From NCBI GenBank assembly GCA_023393155.1, contig JAEWML010000092.1, positions 1 to 10,166 on the forward strand: DNA of 10,166 bases, in the 5' to 3' direction. The DNA is from Bacillota bacterium. Its GTDB lineage: Bacteria > Bacillota > Clostridia > Oscillospirales > Oscillospiraceae. The notes beneath the pieces are model-generated. The model saw only the letters and a list, made by a program, of their open reading frames with translations, was not told the DNA's origin and did no database searches. The position numbers and the translations under genes are program-made. Within the stretch, counting starts at the first letter, position 1; every line of letters starts with the position of its first letter. This document shows positions 1-4,855 of the stretch, in pieces.

Positions 1-131
1 CGCAGCGCCTGATACACCGCCTCGTCCACGGCCTCCAATGCCGCCGCCTCGCCGCCCAAATAGGCAAAAGCCGTGCGGTACAGCCGCGTCCGCAGGGCCT
101 CCGTCATCCGGACAAATTCTTCCCGGTCCAC
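1..131 (-). CDS. ECF-like RNA polymerase sigma factor, N-terminal fragment (cut by the window edge)
   Basis: Only about the first 43 codons are present; the gene runs off the left edge. Read on the minus strand it begins with GTG at 131, preceded by a G-rich ribosome binding site (AGAGGGGGG, about five bases away) and by an in-frame TGA just upstream, so the start is well constrained. The peptide contains TEALRTRLYRTAFAYLG followed by an acidic stretch ending AVDEAVYQAL. This resembles the start of sigma-70 region 2 in small ECF-type sigma factors of clostridia (F..L...LYRTAFAYLG.E..ALDAVDEAVY). Such proteins recruit RNA polymerase to a small set of promoters, often under an anti-sigma factor. 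The rest of region 2 and all of region 4 lie outside the window, so the family call rests on this N-terminus alone. It follows xerD in the same direction but is separated from it by a strong terminator. Confidence 0.65.
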   Translation of the reverse strand, partial: MDREEFVRMTEALRTRLYRTAFAYLGGEAAALEAVDEAVYQAL

Positions 132-195
132 CCGATCCCCCCTCTCTACTCATTAGAGCATTCATCCACCCGTTTTGATTTGCCCGGGTCGAAAA

Positions 196-260
196 TTTTT
201 TAAAAACGAAAAGTAAGGAGCCGGCGCGGGAAAGCTCCCGCACCAGCCCCGGCTAGCTCC
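196..260 (-). terminator. Rho-independent terminator after xerD
   Basis: The hairpin spans 217-260. The inner stem GCGGGA (226-231) pairs with TCCCGC (236-241) around a four-base loop. An outer stem pairs AGCCGG (219-224) with CCGGCT (249-254), and GGAG (217-220) can alternatively pair with CTCC (257-260). On the minus strand the stem is followed by TTACTTTTCGTTTTT (216-202). It lies nine bases past the xerD stop codon, in the right orientation to end the xerD transcript. Confidence 0.72.
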
Positions 261-268
261 TATTCGAT

Positions 269-1156
269 TCATGCCTTGGGATGCGCCTTGTTGTACACGT
301 CCTTGAGCTGATTTTTCACCACATGGGTGTAAATCTGCGTGGAGGAAATGTCCGCGTGGCCCAGCATCTCCTGAATGGAGCGCAAATCCGCCCCGTTTTC
401 CAGCAGGTGGACGGCAAAAGAGTGGCGCAGGGTGTGGGGCGTGATGTCCTTTTGAATCCCCGCCTTGTCCTGATAGTACTTGATAATTTTCCAGAAGCCC
501 TGACGGCTCATGCGCTCGCCGTTCATGTTCACGAACAGGGCCCGCTCATCCATATCCGCGATAATTTCCGGCCGGACGCTCAACTCATAATCCCGCAGGG
601 CCTTTACCGCCGCGGGGTACAGCGGGATAATCCGCTCCCGCCCCCGGCTGGCGCAGCGCAAAAAGCCCGCCGACAAATTCAGATCGTCCACATCCAGCGC
701 AATCAGCTCGCTGACGCGGATACCGGTGGCATACAGCAGCTCCAGCATGGCGTGGTCCCGGAAGCCCTTGGCGTCCATACAGCGGGGCTGCTCCAAAAAC
801 AGCTCCACTTCCTTGCTGGTAAGAATTTCGGGATACCGCCGCTCCGCCTTTGTGGCGGTCAGACCCCGTGCGGGGCTGGCCGCCATGGAGCCGGAAGACA
901 CCATAAAGCTGTAAAAAGACTTGACGGCGGCCAGAAACCGCGTCACCGAGGCCGCGGACTTGCCCTTTGTATGCATCCAGTCCATATAGCGCTGAACCAT
1001 CTCGGGCGCGGCGCGGCGCAGCTCGCTGCCCTCCTCCACATGGAGAAACGCCTGAAACTGGGCCACATCCCGCAGATAAGCGGACACCGTATTGACGGAG
1101 GAGCCCTTCTCTGCGGTCAGATATTTTTCGTAAAGCTTCAGGTAGTCCGCCGCCAC
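269..1156 (-). CDS. xerD: Site-specific tyrosine recombinase XerD
   Basis: The 295-residue protein matches the usual XerD length (about 295-300). Residues 1-95 form the SAM-like core-binding domain, and residues about 110-285 the catalytic domain. The visible catalytic residues are Arg147 in ATGIRVSEL, His241 and Arg244 in HTLRHS, His267 in LGHADIS and nucleophile Tyr276 in TQIYTH. The C-terminus ends HPKA, as is typical of XerD rather than XerC. XerD acts with XerC at dif to resolve chromosome dimers, in the cytoplasm on DNA. The start is GTG at 1156, with the G-rich site GAGAGGGGGG about eight bases upstream. One oddity is that the beta-hairpin that usually reads GKGxKER here reads SRGRER (residues 170-175): it is one residue shorter and has no lysine. 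It lies 69 bases downstream of spoIIM in the same direction, a neighbour pair also found in Bacillus and clostridia, and is probably cotranscribed with it. The xerD call is firm; its activity with the altered hairpin is untested. Confidence 0.93.
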   Translation of the reverse strand: MAADYLKLYEKYLTAEKGSSVNTVSAYLRDVAQFQAFLHVEEGSELRRAAPEMVQRYMDWMHTKGKSAASVTRFLAAVKSFYSFMVSSGSMAASPARGLTATKAERRYPEILTSKEVELFLEQPRCMDAKGFRDHAMLELLYATGIRVSELIALDVDDLNLSAGFLRCASRGRERIIPLYPAAVKALRDYELSVRPEIIADMDERALFVNMNGERMSRQGFWKIIKYYQDKAGIQKDITPHTLRHSFAVHLLENGADLRSIQEMLGHADISSTQIYTHVVKNQLKDVYNKAHPKA

Positions 1157-1225
1157 AGTAAAAGCCCCCCTCTCCCGCCGCCGCTTAGGATAACCCTTTT
1201 CGGCACGGTTTTTTAAAATTTTATG

Positions 1226-1870
1226 TCACCGAAGAATCATTCCCAAAACCCAGTTTAAAAGCCACGGAGTCACCAGCAGCTCCGTCAGCACACCGGCGGA
1301 CAGAACCGCGCTCACCACCGCAAACCTAAGCCACCATGCCTTGTCATAAACGGGGGGCGAAGGCCGCCCTCCTTTTTCAAGAGACAGCGCCGCCAGCGCC
1401 ACGGACTTTTCCAGCGCCGGGACCGCCACCGCAAAATAGCACGGAAGCGTGATCAGGCACCGCAGGCCAAACACCGCCAGCGCCAAAAGCACGCCGCCGG
1501 GGCCGAAAGCCGCCGTAAGACAGCACACAGAAAACGAAAGAAAAAAGCCGTATGCCGCTGTGACCGCCGGAAGCAGCGCCGCGCCCACCGAGGCAAAGCC
1601 CAGTAAAAACGCCAGCAGCGGATAGCGAAAATAGACCGCCAAGGCGGAAAGCACCGTTCTCCCGGTTGGCTCCGGGGGGGTACTCAGTGAAAAATAGCCG
1701 TTTAAATATGCCGTCAGCTCTCTGGCGGTTTCCGCACTTACGCGGGCGGAAAGAACCTGTCCCAAAAACAGGCCCACAAGAAAACAGGCGGCTAACAGCA
1801 ACAAGCGGAGCCACGGACCGCGTCCGCTCCGCATCAGGCGGCGTCCGCCGCCCACCGACCCCACAAACAA
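1226..1870 (-). CDS. spoIIM: Stage II sporulation protein M (SpoIIM)
   Basis: The 214-residue protein is very hydrophobic. Five membrane segments can be seen, at about residues 20-38, 76-100, 102-122, 126-153 and 181-204. Between the first two lies a polar loop (VSAETARELTAYLNGYFS), as in SpoIIM/DUF95 proteins of about 210 residues. In Bacillus SpoIIM is the polytopic membrane anchor of the SpoIID-SpoIIM-SpoIIP peptidoglycan-degrading machine that drives engulfment of the forespore by the mother cell. Its position directly upstream of xerD supports the call, because spoIIM and xerD are neighbours in many endospore formers. The start is uncertain: TTG at 1870 has GAGGTGAGG close upstream, GTG at 1864 is equally possible, and the first ATG (1834) has only a weak ribosome binding site. 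A sigma-A-like promoter lies about 75 bases upstream. In B. subtilis the gene is controlled by sigma E, and I could not find a convincing sigma-E site here. Confidence 0.85.
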   Translation of the reverse strand: MFVGSVGGGRRLMRSGRGPWLRLLLLAACFLVGLFLGQVLSARVSAETARELTAYLNGYFSLSTPPEPTGRTVLSALAVYFRYPLLAFLLGFASVGAALLPAVTAAYGFFLSFSVCCLTAAFGPGGVLLALAVFGLRCLITLPCYFAVAVPALEKSVALAALSLEKGGRPSPPVYDKAWWLRFAVVSAVLSAGVLTELLVTPWLLNWVLGMILR

Positions 1871-1945
1871 AGCGCCTCACCTCACGCAAATCTATGCGGC
1901 AGGCGGACAGGTTAGAAGTCAGTTAACGTAAATATCGTCCTTACT

Positions 1946-1974
1946 AATATATTGCTTTTTTTCACGGACCGCAA
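1946..1974 (-). promoter_or_regulatory. Sigma-A-like promoter upstream of spoIIM
   Basis: On the minus strand TTGCGG (1974-1969) is followed by exactly 17 bases and TATATT (1951-1946). The expected transcription start is near 1939, giving a leader of about 70 bases to the spoIIM start. The -10 element has five of six consensus bases, and the -35 element has TTG followed by CGG. No other -35/-10 pair of this quality was seen in the gap. Confidence 0.55.
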
Positions 1975-2000
1975 GGGCTTTTCGGGAATCCCCTATTTTT

Positions 2001-2048
2001 TGTAAACTATGACAAAATGTTATGTTAATAACGTTATGTAAACCATAG
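2001..2048. repeat. AT-rich cluster of short direct and inverted repeats
   Basis: TGTAAACTATG (2001-2011) recurs almost unchanged as TGTAAACCATAG (2037-2048). Between them GTTATGT occurs twice (2019-2025 and 2033-2039), GTTAT pairs with ATAAC in GTTATGTTAATAAC (2019-2032), and ATAACGTTAT (2028-2037) is a perfect 10-bp palindrome. The cluster sits 27-74 bases upstream of the -35 element of the spoIIM promoter, a suitable place for a regulator-binding site. That role is inferred from position and symmetry only. Confidence 0.5.
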
Positions 2049-2054
2049 AAACCG

Positions 2055-2090
2055 GACGTTTATAACAGCCCTTTCTCCGGTGAAAACGTC
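2055..2090. other. Long-loop hairpin with GACGTTT arms
   Basis: GACGTTT (2055-2061) pairs with AAACGTC (2084-2090) around a 22-base loop. It lies one base away from the much stronger hairpin at 2092-2130. No T tract follows on either strand, so it is not a classic terminator. Confidence 0.4.
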
Positions 2091-2091
2091 A

Positions 2092-2130
2092 AGATGTGGG
2101 GTCCGCCCACAAGCGGACCCCACTACATCT
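2092..2130. other. Strong GC-rich hairpin without T tract (possible terminator or RNA structure)
   Basis: GTGGGGTCCGC (2096-2106) pairs perfectly over 11 bases with GCGGACCCCAC (2113-2123) around a six-base loop. AGAT (2092-2095) can also pair with ATCT (2127-2130) past a three-base bulge. On the minus strand it lies about 100 bases beyond the end of the gene at 2230-2667, so it may end or protect that transcript. The usual T run is missing on both strands. Confidence 0.55.
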
Positions 2131-2229
2131 GTTCCGATATGCAATCCCGCGTTTCAAAGTCTTTGCTAAGCAGCCTTTGGAAAAATCTGAAAGAACCCCA
2201 AAAATTTGGTGAAAATCACAAGTGCTGTT

Positions 2230-2667
2230 CTAGCTCTTCTTGCCTATCTTTGCCCGGCGGGCCGGCCCGGAGCGGGATTGCTTTTTCTTTTTTCCCGGTT
2301 TTCGGCCCAGCACCGCGGCCAGCAACCCCCCTGCCAGCGCCGCCGCCAGCAAGATGAGGCTCTCTCCGGACCAGACCAAGTCGTCACAAAGCAGTATTCC
2401 GCCCAAGGTCAGTGCGGCCGCGAAAATTACCGCGGACCCCAGCGCTGCCCACAAAGGCCCCACTTCCGTGCGGCGAATAGACAGCGTCCCTCCGGCACAG
2501 GATGCCAGCACCCCGCTTGCCGCCTGAAAGCGGAACGCCATTTCCTCCGGCAAGACGCCCTTGAGGGTCAGCAGCGCCAGCAGACATTGAAACCCGATGT
2601 AAAGCCCCAGCGACAGTGTCGCCCCCTCCAAAAAGCCTGCCCATCCGGGCATTTTTCGTTTGGCCAT
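2230..2667 (-). CDS. TIGR04086-like small membrane protein
   Basis: The 145-residue protein has about four membrane segments: residues 14-36 (after the basic start MAKRKMPGW), about 44-62, 72-94 and 103-120. It ends in a strongly basic tail (GRKPGKKKKQSR and onward) expected to face the cytoplasm. Size, topology and position next to yajC fit the TIGR04086 family of clostridial membrane proteins, whose function is unknown. The assignment comes from pattern and context, not from a recognised motif. The ATG at 2667 is preceded by GGGGGAGGG and five T residues, but this ribosome binding site is inside a near-perfect hairpin (2675-2717). It lies 90 bases downstream of yajC. A role connected with the Sec machinery is only a guess from the neighbour. 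Confidence 0.65.
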   Translation of the reverse strand: MAKRKMPGWAGFLEGATLSLGLYIGFQCLLALLTLKGVLPEEMAFRFQAASGVLASCAGGTLSIRRTEVGPLWAALGSAVIFAAALTLGGILLCDDLVWSGESLILLAAALAGGLLAAVLGRKPGKKKKQSRSGPARRAKIGKKS

Positions 2668-2674
2668 AAAAAGC

Positions 2675-2717
2675 CCTCCCCCGTCATATGCTCTTTGCCA
2701 GCATATGACGGGAGAGG
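2675..2717 (-). promoter_or_regulatory. Hairpin covering the ribosome binding site; terminator-like
   Basis: The arms are 2675-2691 and 2701-2717, pairing 16 of 17 bases (one mismatch, C2679 opposite A2713) around a nine-base loop. The core GTCATATGC/GCATATGAC is perfect. Read on the minus strand, the 3' arm contains GGGGGAGG, the only ribosome binding site of the gene starting at 2667. The arm is followed by GCTTTTT and then that gene's ATG. The same element therefore looks like an intrinsic terminator after yajC and like a cover over the next gene's ribosome binding site. Confidence 0.7.
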
Positions 2718-2757
2718 TTTGTTTATGAAGGGTAGTCCCGGTTTTGCCCCGATGCTT

Positions 2758-3159
2758 TTACACCTCGGGGTCCCAAGACTTCTTTTCGCCGTCTCCGGCG
2801 GGCTGCTCAATCTCGGAAGACCGCTCCTCTGCGGCGGGAGCGGCAGGCTCCTCAGCAGACTTGCTCTCCTGCTTCTGCTTGGCCTTGGGGTCGGTGGAGG
2901 TCTGCACGCCGGTGGTGGATACGGCCCACTTGGTAATTTCCACGCGGACGCGATCCTCGCTGGTTTCAATGATAATGGTGTCGTCGTTCACCTGCACGAT
3001 GGAACCCACGATTCCGCCGATCGTGGTGAGCTTGTCACCCTTTTTCAGACTGTCGCGCAGCTGCTGAGCAGCCTTTTTCCGCTTGTTTTCCGGGCGAATG
3101 ATCATGAAGTAGAACACACCGATCAGGACTACCAGCATCATGATTGTTGTAGGATCCAT
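2758..3159 (-). CDS. yajC: Preprotein translocase subunit YajC
   Basis: The 133-residue protein starts with one membrane helix (residues about 5-22) that runs into the family signature FYFMIIRPENKRKK. A soluble domain (about 30-85) follows with KKGDKLTTIGGIVGSIV and DDTIIIETSEDRVRVEI, the usual YajC pattern. The last 45 residues (about 88-133) are a low-complexity Ala/Glu/Lys/Ser tail, which makes it longer than the roughly 85-110 residues of many YajC proteins. YajC associates with SecDF and the SecYEG channel in the cytoplasmic membrane and is an accessory factor in protein export. The ATG at 3159 has AAAGGAG ten bases upstream, and a clear promoter lies at 3196-3224. It follows tgt in the same direction (80-base gap), the common tgt-yajC arrangement of many bacteria; secD and secF do not follow here. 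Confidence 0.93.
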   Translation of the reverse strand: MDPTTIMMLVVLIGVFYFMIIRPENKRKKAAQQLRDSLKKGDKLTTIGGIVGSIVQVNDDTIIIETSEDRVRVEITKWAVSTTGVQTSTDPKAKQKQESKSAEEPAAPAAEERSSEIEQPAGDGEKKSWDPEV

Positions 3160-3195
3160 AGGGCAAATACTCCTTTGTGTAGTCAGAATGAATTT

Positions 3196-3224
3196 ATTAT
3201 ATCCAAAGCAGCCAAAATTTGCAA
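3196..3224 (-). promoter_or_regulatory. Sigma-A promoter for yajC
   Basis: On the minus strand TTGCAA (3224-3219) is followed by 17 bases and a perfect TATAAT (3201-3196). Transcription would start near 3189, leaving a leader of about 30 bases. A small hairpin GCTCT/AGAGC (3225-3229 with 3235-3239) sits between the tgt stop codon and the -35 box; it has no T tract of note, so read-through from tgt remains likely. Confidence 0.7.
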
Positions 3225-3239
3225 GCTCTTTTTCAGAGC

Positions 3240-4373
3240 CTATACCCGTTGCTCCAGCTTTCCGCTGTATTTCTCCCGAAATACGTCAAATGTTCCGGCA
3301 TCCAGCGCGTCCCGGATTTTTTGCATCAGCTCGTTATAGAACCAGAGATTGTGCAGCACGGACAATCGCAGGGCCAGCACCTCGTCCGCCTTAAATAAAT
3401 GGCGCAGGTACGCTCTGGAAAAGCTTCGGCAGCAGGGACAGCCGCAGCTCTCGCCTACGGGGGCAGGGTCCGTCTCGTACTTCCGGTTCATGATGTTCAC
3501 CGTCCCCTCCCAGGTGAACAGCTTCCCGTGCCGCCCGTTGCGGGAGGGCATCACGCAGTCAAAAAAGTCCACGCCACGGGCCACGGCCTCAATGATGTTG
3601 CTGGGGGTGCCCACACCCATGAGATACCGGGGCTTTTCCTTGGGCATGTGGGGCTCCACCGCGTCGATGACTTCGTACATCACCTCCGCAGGCTCTCCCA
3701 CCGCAAGGCCGCCGATGGCGTAGCCGTCGCAGTTGAGCTTGGCAATTTCCTCCATATGCCACACCCGCAGGTCCGGAAACGTGGCCCCCTGATTGATGCC
3801 AAAGAGCATTTGCCCGGGATTCACCGTGTCCGGCAGGGTATTGAGCCGCTCGTGCTCCACGATGCACCGCTCCAGCCACCGGGCCGTCCGTTTGCAGGAC
3901 GCCTCGGCGTATTCGTGCGTCGCGGGGTTCTCCACGCATTCGTCAAACGCCATCGCAATGTCGCTGCCAAGGTTGGACTGAATCTGCATGGACTCCTCCG
4001 GCCCCATGAAAACCCGATGCCCGTCGATGTGGGAGGCAAAGGTCACGCCCTCCTCCCGGATTTTCCGCAGGGACGCCAGAGAAAACACCTGAAACCCACC
4101 GGAATCCGTGAGAATCGGGCCGTCCCAACCCATGAACCTGTGCAGTCCGCCCATCTCCCGCACAATCCCGTCGCCGGGCCGCAGATGCAGGTGGTAGGTG
4201 TTGGAAAGCTCAATCTGGCAGCCGATTTCCCTCAGGTCCAAGGCGCTGACGCCGCCCTTGATGGCACCCTGCGTGCCCACGTTCATAAACACCGGGGTCT
4301 GGACCTCGCCACCGTGGGCACAGGAAAACACGCCGCGCCGCGCCCGGCCTTGATACGCAATCACTTTAAACAT
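3240..4373 (-). CDS. tgt: Queuine/preQ1 tRNA-guanine transglycosylase (Tgt)
   Basis: The 377-residue protein has full family length (about 370-385) and TIM-barrel motifs in order. Asp90, the general acid/base, lies in LTDSGGFQVFSL. Asp144 is in AFDEC. The substrate loop NQGATFPDLR spans 194-203, and GGLAVGE spans 221-227. The nucleophile is Asp272 in FDCVMPSRNGRHG. The zinc site is formed by Cys310, Cys312, Cys315 and His341, matching the spacing in E. coli Tgt. In bacteria the enzyme exchanges guanine for preQ1 at the wobble position of GUN tRNAs in the cytoplasm, the committed step of queuosine modification. The ATG at 4373 has AGGAG seven bases upstream. queA, often adjacent, is absent from this window. 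Transcription probably starts at the strong promoter 4601-4629 or the weaker one at 4447-4476, giving a leader of either about 220 or 70 bases. The gene lies upstream of yajC. Confidence 0.96.
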   Translation of the reverse strand: MFKVIAYQGRARRGVFSCAHGGEVQTPVFMNVGTQGAIKGGVSALDLREIGCQIELSNTYHLHLRPGDGIVREMGGLHRFMGWDGPILTDSGGFQVFSLASLRKIREEGVTFASHIDGHRVFMGPEESMQIQSNLGSDIAMAFDECVENPATHEYAEASCKRTARWLERCIVEHERLNTLPDTVNPGQMLFGINQGATFPDLRVWHMEEIAKLNCDGYAIGGLAVGEPAEVMYEVIDAVEPHMPKEKPRYLMGVGTPSNIIEAVARGVDFFDCVMPSRNGRHGKLFTWEGTVNIMNRKYETDPAPVGESCGCPCCRSFSRAYLRHLFKADEVLALRLSVLHNLWFYNELMQKIRDALDAGTFDVFREKYSGKLEQRV

Positions 4374-4446
4374 GAATGGCTCCTAATCCCTGAAATTTTA
4401 AGAGGCAAAACCCCGCCCGATTAACCCGAGGGAATGTCTGCCTTTG

Positions 4447-4483
4447 TATATACATTGCATACGCGTGCATATCCAATGTATAT
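4447..4483 (-). promoter_or_regulatory. Inverted repeat over a possible second tgt promoter (operator-like)
   Basis: ATATACATTG (4448-4457) and CAATGTATAT (4474-4483) form a perfect 10-bp inverted repeat with a 16-base centre that contains TGCATA-type half sites. On the minus strand TTGGAT (4476-4471), an 18-base spacer and TATATA (4452-4447) make a weak promoter whose two boxes fall inside the two arms. A protein bound to the palindrome would cover this promoter. Transcription would begin about 70 bases before the tgt start codon. Operator function is inferred. Confidence 0.4.
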
Positions 4484-4600
4484 GCAAAACCGGGTATGCA
4501 TTCGGCCCGCCGGCGGCTGAACACGGCCCTTCATGCTTTTATAAGCAGCATGGAGGCAGCTTGAAATTCCTACCTTCAAACCCAAATTCTCATCCTGCTG

Positions 4601-4629
4601 ATTATACACGGAAGCGCAAAACTTTGCAA
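4601..4629 (-). promoter_or_regulatory. Sigma-A promoter upstream of tgt
   Basis: On the minus strand TTGCAA (4629-4624), a 17-base spacer and a perfect TATAAT (4606-4601) form the best promoter in this gap, with the same -35 hexamer as the yajC promoter. The start point near 4594 would give a leader of about 220 bases before tgt, longer than needed for translation and able to contain the hairpin and palindrome downstream. Confidence 0.65.
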
Positions 4630-4781
4630 GCACGGCATCAGTCCTTATCCGCAAAAACACTTTCTCCGAAAAGTATTTGTTTGGAATTTGCTTTGCCCGG
4701 CAGTACGTTCCGCACCGGCTTTCCTCCACGCACCGCTCCGTCCACCGGCAGGGCAGCTTTATCGTATTGCCGAGGACGGAA

Positions 4782-4825
4782 AAGCGCCGCACCACTTCTT
4801 CTGCCGAAAGAAGGATGCGGCGCTT
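4782..4825 (-). terminator. Terminator after the cotH operon
   Basis: AAGCGCCGCA (4782-4791) pairs perfectly with TGCGGCGCTT (4816-4825). An inner helix CTTCTT/AAGAAG extends the structure around the loop. On the minus strand the stem ends in CTTTTCC, so the T tract is short. It begins 31 bases past the stop codon at 4856 and points the right way. Confidence 0.62.
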
Positions 4826-4855
4826 CCATTAATTTTTATGCCGGGAAAAAGAAGG

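Larger units (their letters stand above)
1871..2229. other. Gene-free intergenic region between spoIIM and the yajC-side membrane gene
   Basis: No credible coding sequence was found in these 359 bases. The region holds the spoIIM promoter (1946-1974), an AT-rich repeat cluster (2001-2048), and two hairpins in a row (2055-2090 and 2092-2130). A stretch from about 2131 to 2229 contains only a short CCAAA/TTTGG inverted repeat near 2198. Both flanking genes are on the minus strand, so the hairpins probably lie in the 3' end of the tgt-yajC-side transcript or between transcription units. Confidence 0.6.
4374..4855. other. Gene-free region and leader upstream of tgt
   Basis: I see no believable gene in these 482 bases; open frames on both strands give unstructured peptides with no known motif. 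Contents, read on the minus strand, are the terminator of the cotH operon (4782-4825), a featureless stretch (4630-4781), a strong promoter (4601-4629), a small hairpin CATGCT/AGCATG (4532-4552), GC-rich palindromic DNA near 4508-4517, the 10-bp inverted repeat at 4448-4483, and the tgt ribosome binding site. Confidence 0.6.

Noticed and set aside
281..1216. Plus-strand open frame opposite xerD (311 codons)
   Set aside because: It is antisense to a complete xerD with all main catalytic motifs, and has no ribosome binding site and no domain.
1377..1889. Minus-strand open frame overlapping spoIIM in another frame (170 codons)
   Set aside because: It is Arg/Gly/Phe-rich, typical of a shifted frame of a membrane protein gene, while the spoIIM frame gives the expected five helices.
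1939..2048. Sigma-E promoter for spoIIM
   Set aside because: Partial matches such as CATAGTTT and AATATATT exist, but no pair with the right boxes and spacing was found.
2206..3339. Long plus-strand open frame (377 codons)
   Set aside because: It lies antisense to yajC and the TIGR04086-like gene, has no ribosome binding site or recognisable domain, and both minus-strand genes have clear family features and good starts.
3399..4424. Long plus-strand open frame opposite tgt (341 codons)
   Set aside because: It is the antisense shadow of the strongly conserved tgt gene in high-GC DNA; its peptide is rich in His, Gly and Arg with no motif.
4448..4510. CRISPR-like array from the repeated TGCATA/ATGCA motifs
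   Set aside because: The units are only about six bases long and irregularly spaced, with no repeat-spacer pattern.
4374..4600. preQ1 riboswitch before tgt
   Set aside because: The link to queuosine made this worth checking, but I could not see the short C-rich-loop hairpin followed by the A-rich tail near the ribosome binding site. A covariance search would settle it.
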